DNA of 64,000 nucleotides, from the NCBI GenBank assembly GCA_965263335.1, contig CBDHHE010000001.1, positions 5,022,001 through 5,086,000 of the forward strand. The letters run 5' to 3'. Below the pieces are notes generated by a model. It searched no databases. It was not told the origin of the DNA and saw only the letters and a list, made by a program, of their open reading frames with translations. Positions 18,239-26,022 of the stretch are shown here, in pieces (position 1 is the stretch's first letter; each line of letters begins with the position of its first letter). Origin of the DNA: Thermohalobaculum sp965263335. Its GTDB lineage: Bacteria; Pseudomonadota; Alphaproteobacteria; Rhodobacterales; Rhodobacteraceae. A program made the translations under genes and the position numbers.

Positions 18239-19060
18239 CTACGCTGCAGCTGCTTCCAATCGAATATCATCACCCCGGCCAATGATCCGGAGAGGCCAGT
18301 CTCTCAGACGCTCCGGTCTAGCGAACAAGGCCGAGACCTTAGCGGCAAGATCATCACGCCGAGCTCCGGTGCAAGGATAGAAGCCACATCGCCCAAGCGT
18401 CATGGCGCTGAAGCCATAATTTGTTTGCTCTGCCAGGATCATCGCGCCCCACCAGTCTTCTCCCGTGAGAGGCAGCAACAATCGCGCATCTGAAGCCAGC
18501 TGTGCTGTCCAGAGATCGGGGACATGTGTAACCCCGGCAAAGGCGACGACGAGATTTATCTGATCCATATCGGTCAGGTCGGTCGCAGCGTTCCCGTGAC
18601 GAACCTCGACATTCTCGTACTCAGCAAGGTTGCGCGCAGCGCGTCCTGCCAAAGCCTCCTCGACTTCATAAGCAAAGATGTGACCGGTCGGGCCTACGAG
18701 TTTGCTGAGGATCGCGGTGTAGTATCCGACACCTGCGCCAACCTGCAAAACGCGCGCTCCGGGCTGAACATCCGCGCGCGCAATAAGACTAGCCCACAGA
18801 GAAGGGTCGCCTATATTTATTCCCTTTTCCTCATCCAGAACGATAAGGACACTATGATAAAGCCACTTTGGGTCAGCATCTGGCGTCAGGCGAGGCGGAA
18901 AGGTGACGTCGGCCAAGACAGAACGAAGTTTCCACGGCCCATTGCCTGCAAAGTCCTCGCGCACGACCGATTTGAATGCAGCCAAGGTGCGGTTTGTCGC
19001 CGGGTTGTCATCCAGCGCCGCAAGAACACGCAATTGGTCGATGAAGTGGTCAGCGTGCAC
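18239..19060 (-). CDS. PCMT-like SAM-dependent methyltransferase
   Basis: A 273-residue protein whose middle part resembles protein-L-isoaspartate O-methyltransferase: the SLWASLIARADVQPGARVLQ lead-in, motif I VLQVGAGVGYYTAIL, an acidic motif II YEVEEAL, and a later NLVVAFAG strand. The N- and C-terminal parts do not match PCMT closely, so the methyl acceptor may be something else, for instance a small molecule. Base composition is visibly less GC-rich than the neighbours. The gene is convergent with fdhF, and its upstream region holds no clear partner other than the next methyltransferase on the same strand. Confidence 0.65.
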   Translation of the reverse strand: MHADHFIDQLRVLAALDDNPATNRTLAAFKSVVREDFAGNGPWKLRSVLADVTFPPRLTPDADPKWLYHSVLIVLDEEKGINIGDPSLWASLIARADVQPGARVLQVGAGVGYYTAILSKLVGPTGHIFAYEVEEALAGRAARNLAEYENVEVRHGNAATDLTDMDQINLVVAFAGVTHVPDLWTAQLASDARLLLPLTGEDWWGAMILAEQTNYGFSAMTLGRCGFYPCTGARRDDLAAKVSALFARPERLRDWPLRIIGRGDDIRLEAAAA

Positions 19061-19275
19061 AAAGTTCCTCCACTAAAGAAGGCCAAAACTGATCAGCCGA
19101 CACAACCAAGATAGCGGAAGCCGACGTTCGTGCAAAGCACAGCATCGGTCAATTTGGGCTCGGTACCGACGGTCAATGCAGGTGCTCAGTGGCAATCCAA
19201 GCGTGTGCGTCTCTGCAGTGATAGTGTACAGAGTGGTCTTTTTCGCTTGTGACAGAAAGTATGAGGTTTGGCCGA

Positions 19276-20052
19276 CTACGCCTTGATTGCACTCATCCGG
19301 TAATATGTCAGCGAGAAGAAGAACCGTCCTTGCCGTGCGAGGTCAACCTGCTCATCGAACCAAGCTTTGGTCTCCGGAGCGCTCACGTGTCCATTCTCCG
19401 CGGCGTATCGCGACATCAGATGCAAAAGCATGAACGCGATGCCGTCCGGACGGAGGGTGGTATCTGCAAATGTGAAGGGTTCAACTTCAGCAGCGACGAA
19501 CCCGGCATTTCTTACCAGGCGCGGCCACAGCGCCGCGACCCGTGGTTCAACGTAGTGATGATCCCAAGCCTCTTGAACTCGGCGCATCCTGTCTGCATCG
19601 TCGGAGAACCAGTCGAGTGTCTTGCAGCCAGTATCGACTGCAACGAACCGCCCACCAGTCCTTAGAACGCGATGCGCCTCACCAATGGCGGCTGGTATGT
19701 CAGAGAGGTACTCAAGCACCTGAACGGCAACGGCTTTGTCCACTTCACCGTCTTGAAGTGGGAGCGCATCCGCCAAGCCATCGACGATCTGAGCGTTCGG
19801 GAACGCCGCGCACCGACTGGACGCTGGCGTACGCATATCCGCACTGGGGTCGATCCCTATGACCCGTCCTGACGAACCCACAGCACGCGCGATCTCTTCA
19901 GTCAGAAGTCCATTGCCGCAACCGATATCTACGACGACATCTCCCTCGGACAGACGCAGCGCGTCAAACGCCATTCGTCTACGACGACTGACATCGCCGC
20001 CCTGATAGGCGATCTCGAGGAGCTTGGTCGTCGCTTCGTCGAACTTCAGCAT
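19276..20052 (-). CDS. Class I SAM-dependent methyltransferase (UbiE-like)
   Basis: A 258-residue class I methyltransferase. Motif I reads VVDIGCGNGLLTEEIA, followed by GIDPSADM for the ribose-binding acidic residue, then ADALPLQDGEVDKAVAVQVLEYL, the typical post-motif strand of Methyltransf_11 proteins, and a later HRVLRTGGRFVAVD. The substrate is not apparent; sterol, quinone or small-molecule methylation are all found in the family. It shares the less GC-rich composition of the downstream methyltransferase gene and may have been acquired with it. A 15-bp palindrome lies about 100 bp upstream of the start. Confidence 0.72.
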   Translation of the reverse strand: MLKFDEATTKLLEIAYQGGDVSRRRRMAFDALRLSEGDVVVDIGCGNGLLTEEIARAVGSSGRVIGIDPSADMRTPASSRCAAFPNAQIVDGLADALPLQDGEVDKAVAVQVLEYLSDIPAAIGEAHRVLRTGGRFVAVDTGCKTLDWFSDDADRMRRVQEAWDHHYVEPRVAALWPRLVRNAGFVAAEVEPFTFADTTLRPDGIAFMLLHLMSRYAAENGHVSAPETKAWFDEQVDLARQGRFFFSLTYYRMSAIKA

Positions 20053-20157
20053 GCTTCACCTATAGCGCAAAAATTTCTGCAAGAAACTGCGGGTCGCATG
20101 GCTATCACGGAGCATATGGGCCTGGCGGAGCACCTTTTGCCAACACCCATGCGCCCA

Positions 20158-20172
20158 CAATGATGATCATTG
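20158..20172. promoter_or_regulatory. 15-bp palindrome upstream of methyltransferase gene
   Basis: CAATGAT-G-ATCATTG is a perfect dyad with 7-bp arms and a single central base. It lies 106 bp upstream of the UbiE-like methyltransferase start and could be a regulator site. No T-run follows, so a terminator is less likely. Confidence 0.35.
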
Positions 20173-20263
20173 AGCGTTCATGATAGGTCTCTCTAAATCA
20201 ATGGCTTAGCTGGGTCAGAATGTCGTGTTGGAACCTTTGCTCATCCGACACGCCACACAGCCG

Positions 20264-20776
20264 CTACATGGTCGGTTCTGCCCGTTGCCCCTCGCGAGAG
20301 GTGGCGCGCATTCTCAGCGCGCGCAGGCGCGGGTGGGTGGCATTGATCTCGTAGCAGCCATGGCTGGTGCGGAAGATCATGCCGTCGTCCACCAGTGAGC
20401 CCAGCAGATTGCCGACATAGGCCGGATTGCCGTCGAGCCCCAGCCGTTCGAGGTGGGCGCGGATGTCGGCGTTGCGGATCACCCCCTCGCCGCGCTCGGC
20501 GATCGCCTCCATCACCGCGCGCTGGCGGCCGTCCTTGGGTGGGCGGCCGATCCGGCGCGTCTCGACCTGCAGGCGCTTGATGCGGGCATAGAGCGGTCGG
20601 CGCTCGGCCACGGGCAGCGTCGCGAGCCCTGCGTCGATGGCGGTCATCAGGCGCTGGCAGGTGCGGGTTGTCCGCTCGGCATCGGCTTTCAGGTCGGCGA
20701 GCCAGGCATGTTCGCGTTCGAGCTCGGTCACAAGGGTCTCGATGGCGCCGGCGACGGGCGCGGGGTGGTCGGTCAT
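20264..20776 (-). CDS. Putative winged-helix DNA-binding protein
   Basis: About 170 residues from ATG at 20776, which has ACGGAG upstream; an open frame continues to 20938 but crosses the inverted repeat and lacks a better start. The N-terminal 80 residues are rich in charged residues and leucine and likely form a coiled coil. A basic linker RRIGRPPKDGR follows, then a segment from about residue 90 to 150 (GVIRNADIRAHLERLG ... LVDDGMIFRTSHGCYEI) patterned like a winged helix with a beta-wing. I do not know a named family. An 11-bp inverted repeat overlaps its start, suggesting autoregulation. Confidence 0.6.
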   Translation of the reverse strand: MTDHPAPVAGAIETLVTELEREHAWLADLKADAERTTRTCQRLMTAIDAGLATLPVAERRPLYARIKRLQVETRRIGRPPKDGRQRAVMEAIAERGEGVIRNADIRAHLERLGLDGNPAYVGNLLGSLVDDGMIFRTSHGCYEINATHPRLRALRMRATSREGQRAEPTM

Positions 20777-20830
20777 GTCATGAAACTCCGTCTCGGCATC
20801 CGCCGAGGATGCGTGATCCGTTTCATGACA
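20776..20830. promoter_or_regulatory. 11-bp inverted repeat overlapping a start codon
   Basis: TGTCATGAAAC (20776-20786) and GTTTCATGACA (20820-20830) are exact reverse complements separated by 33 bp. A second dyad, GCATCC-GCCGA-GGATGC, lies between them. The left arm touches the ATG of the winged-helix gene, so the arms could be an operator pair, or the transcript could fold over the ribosome site. Confidence 0.5.
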
Positions 20831-20952
20831 ATTCTCAGCTAATTTTCCCTTAAGTGGTTGTTTAAGGAAATGTTGACTGATCGGGGCTGTACCCGGGGCG
20901 CAGCCCCGGATTGCCCCGCCCGGGCGGGCACGATCCATCGACCGCGCAAGTT

Positions 20953-21366
20953 CTAGCCCGAGGGTGCGGCCACCTTGGCGACCAGCTCGACGGTGTTGCC
21001 CTCGGGGTCCGAGGTGAAGACCCCGCGCCAGCCGATCCAGGGGAAGTCCTCGACCCGGACGTCGCAGCCGTTGGCGCCCAGCCAGGCGACGGCGGCCTCC
21101 TGATCGGCGGCATCAATCGTCAACGCCAGATGGTGGAGCGAGGAGCCCGCGGCGGGTGGCGCGCCCTCGGCAAAGAGCGCCAGGACCGCCGTGTGCCCGC
21201 CATAGCTCTCGCCGAGCTGGAAGAAGCGGATCGAGCGCCGGTACGGGCCGGGCAGCGGTTCGAGCCCGATGATGTCGCGGTAGAAACTCTCCATGGTGTC
21301 GAGGTCACGGCAGCGCAGCGCGATCTCTCCGAGCGCGCGGATCCGGACGGGGCGGGCAGGGGGCAT
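20953..21366 (-). CDS. VOC (glyoxalase/bleomycin resistance) family protein
   Basis: A 137-residue vicinal oxygen chelate protein with two beta-alpha-beta-beta-beta modules: the first starts GEIALRCRDLDTMESFYRDIIGLEP and the second SLHHLALTIDAADQEAAVAWLGANG, ending with DPEGNTVELVAKV. The metal-ligand His in the second module (HHLAL) and the Glu near the end (TVEL) are present. Family members include lyases, dioxygenases and antibiotic-binding proteins; the substrate is unknown. AAGGAG before the ATG supports the start. The winged-helix gene follows on the same strand after about 175 bp. Confidence 0.85.
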   Translation of the reverse strand: MPPARPVRIRALGEIALRCRDLDTMESFYRDIIGLEPLPGPYRRSIRFFQLGESYGGHTAVLALFAEGAPPAAGSSLHHLALTIDAADQEAAVAWLGANGCDVRVEDFPWIGWRGVFTSDPEGNTVELVAKVAAPSG

Positions 21367-21432
21367 GGCGAGGCTCCTTGTGTTGCGCGGCGCACAGCGC
21401 TAGGTCGGCGGTCCGAAGTATAGGGGAGGGCG

Positions 21433-22056
21433 ATGGCGCTCCAAAACCGTGTGACGCCGTTCGGTGAGATCGAGGCGGCCTCCTGGCGGGGAAGCCTGAT
21501 GGGCAATCGAGGCTGCCTGCATGATGATGCGGGGCGGCTGGGCGTGCGCCGCTGGCGCCATCAGAACTGGGTGTGCTGCGTCACGTCGTTCCGGGGGCGC
21601 GTGCGGGCGCCGATGCCGCCGGGGCGCTGGACGGCGCTGTTCTTCTGGGACGAGGCGGCAGCGCTGGCGGCGGGGCATCGTCCGTGTGGAGAATGCCGGT
21701 ACGCCGATTATCGCCGGTTCATGTCGGCCTGGCGGGCTGCCGCTTTGCCGGGAGGACCGGGGCAGGGCGGCCCGCGGCTGGTCGACAAGCACCTGCATCG
21801 GCATCGGGTCACGCGCAAGCGCCTTCAGGTGCGGGTTGACGTCGACACCGCGGACCTGCCCGACGGCGTGTTTGTGACGGTGCCCGAGACCCGCCACCTG
21901 CCGATGCTGTTGTGGCACGGGGCACTGCATCACCTGTCGTTGCCGGATGGACGCTACTTCTCGGCGGGACCGCCACCACCCCGAGCCACGCTTTTGACGC
22001 CTGTGCCAGTGGTCGAAGTGTTCCGGTCGGGCTACGTCCCGGAGGTGAGGCTGTGA
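21433..22056 (+). CDS. Conserved-looking protein with Ada-like Cys motif, unknown function
   Basis: A 207-residue protein. A strong GGGGAGGG site precedes the ATG. The centre holds TALFFWDEAAALAAGHRPCGECRYADYRRF, in which R-P-C-G-E-C and the following aromatic residues resemble the zinc-site turn of Ada-type damage sensors (R-P-C-x-x-C), although only two of the cysteines line up. The N-terminus has RGCLHDDAGRLGVRRWRHQNWVCC. No enzyme motif is evident. It may be a small zinc protein that touches nucleic acid, but this is speculation. It is divergent from the VOC gene, 66 bp away. Confidence 0.65.
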   Translation: MALQNRVTPFGEIEAASWRGSLMGNRGCLHDDAGRLGVRRWRHQNWVCCVTSFRGRVRAPMPPGRWTALFFWDEAAALAAGHRPCGECRYADYRRFMSAWRAAALPGGPGQGGPRLVDKHLHRHRVTRKRLQVRVDVDTADLPDGVFVTVPETRHLPMLLWHGALHHLSLPDGRYFSAGPPPPRATLLTPVPVVEVFRSGYVPEVRL

Positions 22057-22154
22057 GAGCCTTGGAAGACCATGTCGGGCCGCGAGGTGTAGCGATGCTC
22101 ACAGACCCGGCTCGGTGCGCGTGGTGTACAGCGACGCCGGCCGGGATTTGGTCA

Positions 22155-22182
22155 TGGTGCGTCCTGCACCAGTTTTGTTTAT
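22155..22182 (+). terminator. Possible weak terminator or dyad
   Basis: TGGTGC-GTCCT-GCACCA forms a 6-bp stem followed by GTTTTGTTTAT. It lies about 100 bp after the Cys-motif protein gene and 20 bp before the lipoprotein gene, so it could end the former or act as an operator in the promoter of the latter. Confidence 0.35.
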
Positions 22183-22200
22183 AGCGAGGTAGGTTGGGTC

Positions 22201-23061
22201 ATGTTGACGAGGCATCGAACCAGAGCGTTGTGCGCGATTGTATGCGGAGCCCTGCTTGTTCAGGGGTGTGCGCCCGGCGCGCGGACCTACGGCGACGAGC
22301 CGGGTCCGGCGTTCCGCAGCTTTGCCAACAGCCCGGATGGCATCTGCACCGCCGAACGGGCCGAGCTCGAGCGGCAGGGCACACGCATCGAGGCGAACCT
22401 GCGTCCCCTGCCCAGTGCCTCCACGAGCGCTGCCGCAGGCTACATCGCCCGCCTGCAGGCCACCGGTGTGGCGGTCCTCGAAATGCTGCGACGGGTTCTG
22501 ACAGATGTCGAAACCGAGAACCGCTGGATCGGCTGGACCATCGATGCATTCGACGATCTTGAAGCGTGCCGGCGGGCAGCAGCCGCAGCGGTGCGCGGCG
22601 ATGTGAGCGCTGGTCGCCTCGACCAAGCCACAGCCGAGGGCCGGCTCGCGCAGATACGTCAGGACTACGCCGCCGACGTCGAGCGGTTCGCCACCATCGG
22701 AAAGGCGGTCGCCGAGAACACGACGACCTATGTCGATGTCTACAGCGACCTCGCCGCCGACAATGCCGGTGAGGCGATCGAGCTCAAGCCCTACACGCCG
22801 CCCGAAGACCGTGGAGAGGCGCCATCGGCCGTGGTCGCGGCCCGTCCCGCCGTGAAAACGGTGACGCCGCCCAGCACGCTGACCGCCACCTCTCCTCAGC
22901 CCGCCGTGCGGCCCGAGATCGTGCGGCTTCAGCAGGAGCTGCTGACCAATGTTCGAAAGCGCGACGAGATCATCGACCGGGTCCGCACAGCCGAAGCCGG
23001 CGATGTGGATGAGGTGCTCGATCTGTCTTCGGTGCAACCCCGGCACCGGCGCACCGCCTAG
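22201..23061 (+). CDS. Putative lipoprotein, unknown function
   Basis: A 286-residue exported protein. The N-terminus is a lipoprotein signal: basic RHRTR, a hydrophobic ALCAIVCGALL, and the lipobox LVQGC at about residues 19-23, so the mature protein should be anchored by the cysteine. The rest is helical with long charged stretches, then a Pro/Thr-rich segment around residues 195-245 and a final coiled coil (VRLQQELLTNVRKRDEIIDRV). Lipoproteins of this shape can be envelope scaffold proteins, but I do not recognise the family. It stands alone, facing the ferredoxin gene. Confidence 0.7.
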   Translation: MLTRHRTRALCAIVCGALLVQGCAPGARTYGDEPGPAFRSFANSPDGICTAERAELERQGTRIEANLRPLPSASTSAAAGYIARLQATGVAVLEMLRRVLTDVETENRWIGWTIDAFDDLEACRRAAAAAVRGDVSAGRLDQATAEGRLAQIRQDYAADVERFATIGKAVAENTTTYVDVYSDLAADNAGEAIELKPYTPPEDRGEAPSAVVAARPAVKTVTPPSTLTATSPQPAVRPEIVRLQQELLTNVRKRDEIIDRVRTAEAGDVDEVLDLSSVQPRHRRTA

Positions 23062-23104
23062 GCACAACGCATCTGGCCGCAGGCGCGCGGCCCGAACGCG
23101 GGGT

Positions 23105-23437
23105 TCAGGGCCCGGTGGAGAAGGGGTTGCGATAGAGGGTGGTGTGGCTCTCGACGCCCGCCTCGACGACACAATCCGTTTTGGGTTGGGCAACGCAGAG
23201 CAGGACATAGCCTTCGCGGGACTGGCGCTTGTTCAGCGCGGTTCCGCCGGGTTGCCGGACCTTGCCCGAGATCAGGCGCGCCGCACAGGTGATGCAGCCG
23301 CCATATCTGCAGGCGACGGGCAGGATGATCCCGGCCCGCTCGCAGGCATCGAGAATGGCTTCGTCGGCGCGGCAGTCGACAACCGCGCCATCCCGGTTGG
23401 CGAGCGTGATGGCAAAGCGCTCCACCACGCCGGCCAT
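23105..23437 (-). CDS. [2Fe-2S] plant-type ferredoxin
   Basis: A 110-residue ferredoxin. The cluster ligands are Cys43, Cys48, Cys51 (CRYGGCITC) and Cys81 (VLLC), the usual C-x4-C-x2-C-xn-C plan. It transfers electrons to a partner oxygenase or oxidase. It starts 7 bp after the stop of the SBP56/methanethiol oxidase gene, so the two are one transcript, and the ferredoxin may serve it or its maturation. No ferredoxin reductase or oxygenase lies in reach. The pairing is what makes it worth a note. Confidence 0.88.
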   Translation of the reverse strand: MAGVVERFAITLANRDGAVVDCRADEAILDACERAGIILPVACRYGGCITCAARLISGKVRQPGGTALNKRQSREGYVLLCVAQPKTDCVVEAGVESHTTLYRNPFSTGP

Positions 23438-23444
23438 ACCGGCC

Positions 23445-24809
23445 TCAGACCCAGATGTCCGACGTGCAGTCGCCGCCCGGGTAGCGGGTCTCGTGCGCGC
23501 GTGCGGGCCCGTTCGGCTCGCGCTTGAAGTCGACGAAGAACTTCGGGTCGATCTTCATGCCGCCGTCCTTGGTGTTGCAGTTCACCTGGACCATGCAGCC
23601 GCCGGTCTTCTTCATGTCCGGGTAGAACTGGTTGTCCCAGGTCGAGAACAGCGAGGTCGTCACATAGAGCCGCTTGCCATCGAGCGAGAGCTGGATCATC
23701 TGAGGTCCGCCTGCCACGGCCTTGTCGTTGACCTTGGGCGCACGTCCCAGAAGCCCGCCGATCCAGACCTGGCCGGTGAACTTCGGGTTCTCCGAGTCCT
23801 CGATGTTGTACTGACGCACATCGCCATGCAGCCAGTTGGCGAGATACATCCACTTGTCGTCCATCGAGATCAGCCAGTCTGTGATCAGGCTCGGCACCTG
23901 GATCGGCCAGCCGACGACGTCCACCGGTGGAATGTCGATGACCTTCTTGGTCTCGATCTTGCGGCCGTCCTTCTTGAAGTGAATCATGTTCGAGGACAGC
24001 GTCGCGCCGACATAGCCCTCCGGCCGGTCGGGATCGTGCATGAAGCGCACCTCGAGCGGGATCATGCCGTCGGCGCCGAGATCGACGGTCTTCGTGACCT
24101 TCTTGTCCTTGAAGTTCCAGAAGTGGATCTGCTGGCCGTAGTTGCCCTTGCTCACGTCCTCGAGATCGAAACCCGGCATGAACGTGTTCGGCGAGCCCCA
24201 CTCGGAGGAGACCATCATGTTGTGGCGGGGCTGGTACCAGAAGTCGTAGTTGTACTTCATCTTGCCGAGATCAGATTCCCACCGCCCGACAATCTTGAAG
24301 TCCTTGTCGAGGTGCAGGAAGCCGCCCGGGCCGTTGCCTTTCGCGTCACCCAGCATCGAGATGATGATGTCCGAGCCCAGGCAATGCACGGTGTGCGGCG
24401 CGGAGAGGTTGGTCTCCTTCTTGATCTTCGAGCCCTTGATCACCTTGTGCAGCGTTGGATTGCGCGGGTCCGTCCCGACGTCCACGATGTGCAGGTTGCT
24501 TGTCCGCACGCCTGGCAGGATCAGGTATTTGCGCTCCATGCCGGCATCACCGTGGCAGGACGAGCAGGCATTCCAGCCCATGTGGTGCAGCTCGTCACCG
24601 ATCCCCGGCATCTCGAGGCGATGGATGACTTTCGAATAGGTGCGCGATTTCGGGTCGTTGTCGATGGTTGCCAAATAGTCCGGCTTCTCAATTCCAGTGC
24701 CCGTGTAGATCGCGATCGTATAGAGCAGTTTTTCCTTCGGGCCCTTGATCGCCGCTTGCGGAGATGCGTACCCCGGACCGCAGCAATCCTTGCCGTTTGA
24801 CTTCGCCAT
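23445..24809 (-). CDS. mtoX: SBP56 family protein, methanethiol oxidase-like
   Basis: A 454-residue selenium-binding protein (SBP56) family member. Bacterial relatives (MtoX) are copper enzymes that turn methanethiol into formaldehyde, H2O2 and sulfide. Family blocks seen are DCCGPGYASPQ at the N-terminus, ELHHMGWNACSSCHGD, APHTVHCLGSD and SSEWG; the paired His and His-x2-His residues fit the metal sites. I start it at 24809, where AGGGAG precedes the ATG; the longer frame adds an Arg-rich stretch absent from the family. No signal peptide is visible, unlike periplasmic MtoX, so location is uncertain. A ferredoxin gene follows in the operon. Confidence 0.82.
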   Translation of the reverse strand: MAKSNGKDCCGPGYASPQAAIKGPKEKLLYTIAIYTGTGIEKPDYLATIDNDPKSRTYSKVIHRLEMPGIGDELHHMGWNACSSCHGDAGMERKYLILPGVRTSNLHIVDVGTDPRNPTLHKVIKGSKIKKETNLSAPHTVHCLGSDIIISMLGDAKGNGPGGFLHLDKDFKIVGRWESDLGKMKYNYDFWYQPRHNMMVSSEWGSPNTFMPGFDLEDVSKGNYGQQIHFWNFKDKKVTKTVDLGADGMIPLEVRFMHDPDRPEGYVGATLSSNMIHFKKDGRKIETKKVIDIPPVDVVGWPIQVPSLITDWLISMDDKWMYLANWLHGDVRQYNIEDSENPKFTGQVWIGGLLGRAPKVNDKAVAGGPQMIQLSLDGKRLYVTTSLFSTWDNQFYPDMKKTGGCMVQVNCNTKDGGMKIDPKFFVDFKREPNGPARAHETRYPGGDCTSDIWV

Positions 24810-24876
24810 GCTGAACTCCCTCAAGTCTTTTTCATGCGGGCACTCTAGCAGAGCGAGACCATGTCGAAAGTCTTTT

Positions 24877-24895
24877 CTACACGCACGCCGTGTAG
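24877..24895. promoter_or_regulatory. 7-5-7 inverted repeat upstream of the SBP56 gene
   Basis: CTACACG-CACGC-CGTGTAG is a perfect dyad 68 bp before the SBP56 start. Spacing and position suit an operator near the promoter. The binding protein is unknown. Confidence 0.4.
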
Positions 24896-25025
24896 TTCGA
24901 GGCGCATGCGTCCGGTGACGCCACGCTCGCGCGCGGACCGGGCCAAAGTTCACCGGCACGGTCGTCTGTCCCGGTGTGCGGGCGTGCTGATTGACTGCGC
25001 TTGCAGCGGGGTGGTGTGAGGGCGT

Positions 25026-25829
25026 CTAGCCTGCGGGACGCGCGAGGTGCTCGAGCTGCGCCATGCCAAGCGCGTGATAGCCGCCGTCGACGAACAGAAC
25101 CTCGCCGGTCGTCGATGCGCCGAGATCGGAGAGCAGGTAGACCGCGGCCCCGCCGACATGCTCGAGGCTCGCATTGCGCCGCAGAGGCGCGTTCTCTTCG
25201 GTTGCCTTGAAGACCCGCCGCGCACCGCCGATTGCCGATCCGGCCAGTGTCCGCATGGGTCCGGGGCTGATGCCGTTCACCCGCACGCCCTGCGGGCCGA
25301 GGTCGTTTGCCAGATAGCGAACGCTCGCCTCGAGCGCTGCCTTCGCCACACCCATCACGTTGTAGTTCGGCATCACGCGCTGCGCCCCGAGATACGTCAT
25401 CGTCACGAGGCTGCCACCGTCGGGCATCATCGCTGCGGCGCGCCGCGAGACATCGACGAAGGAGTAGCAGGAGATGTCCATCGAGTTCACGAAGTTCGCC
25501 CGCGTCGTGTCGGCGAAACGCCCGTTGAGCTCGGCCTTGTCAGAGTAGGCGATGGCGTGCACGACGAAGTCGAGGCTGCCCCATGTGTCCGAGAGCGCGG
25601 CAAACACCGCATCGAGGCTCGCGTCATCCTGCACGTCCGCGTTCATCACATGCCCGGCGCCGACACTTTCCGCAAGCGGCCGGACGCGGCGCTCGAAGGC
25701 CTCGCCCTGGTAGGTGAACGCAAGCTCGGCACCTTGTGCCGCGAGCGCTTTGGCGCAGCCCCACGCAATGGAATGGTCGTTGGCAACCCCCATGACCAGC
25801 CCGCGCTTGCCTTGCATCAATCCGCTCAT
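25026..25829 (-). CDS. fabI: Enoyl-[acyl-carrier-protein] reductase (NADH)
   Basis: A 267-residue FabI, which reduces trans-2-enoyl-ACP in the last step of each fatty acid elongation round. Features are GKRGLVMGVANDHSIAWG at the nucleotide site, the catalytic Tyr/Lys in YNVMGVAK, and NGISPGPMRTLA in the substrate loop. The Tyr-x6-Lys spacing separates FabI from ordinary SDRs. Start has GGAGGGCCGG upstream. It follows fabB and fabA on the same strand, with a 193-bp gap to fabB that may hold its own promoter. FabI of this class is the usual target of triclosan. Confidence 0.95.
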   Translation of the reverse strand: MSGLMQGKRGLVMGVANDHSIAWGCAKALAAQGAELAFTYQGEAFERRVRPLAESVGAGHVMNADVQDDASLDAVFAALSDTWGSLDFVVHAIAYSDKAELNGRFADTTRANFVNSMDISCYSFVDVSRRAAAMMPDGGSLVTMTYLGAQRVMPNYNVMGVAKAALEASVRYLANDLGPQGVRVNGISPGPMRTLAGSAIGGARRVFKATEENAPLRRNASLEHVGGAAVYLLSDLGASTTGEVLFVDGGYHALGMAQLEHLARPAG

Positions 25830-26022
25830 TTCCGGCCCTCCCGCATGGCCGCAATATGGTTTCGTCCGTCTGAAACCTTGGCTGCCTCAGCCAATTGAGA
25901 ACTCACGCATGCAACTTGGGTCGTGTCGGCCAAAGCGCAATTCGACTTGCGATCAAAACTGCGCGTTCCGGGGCCAGATTTTTTCGAGAGTGACGGCGCT
26001 GTGCCTGACATTGAAATGTGCA

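Noticed and set aside
23229..24800. A 520-codon open frame on the plus strand
   Set aside because: Antisense to the SBP56 gene; composition is typical of a shadow frame.
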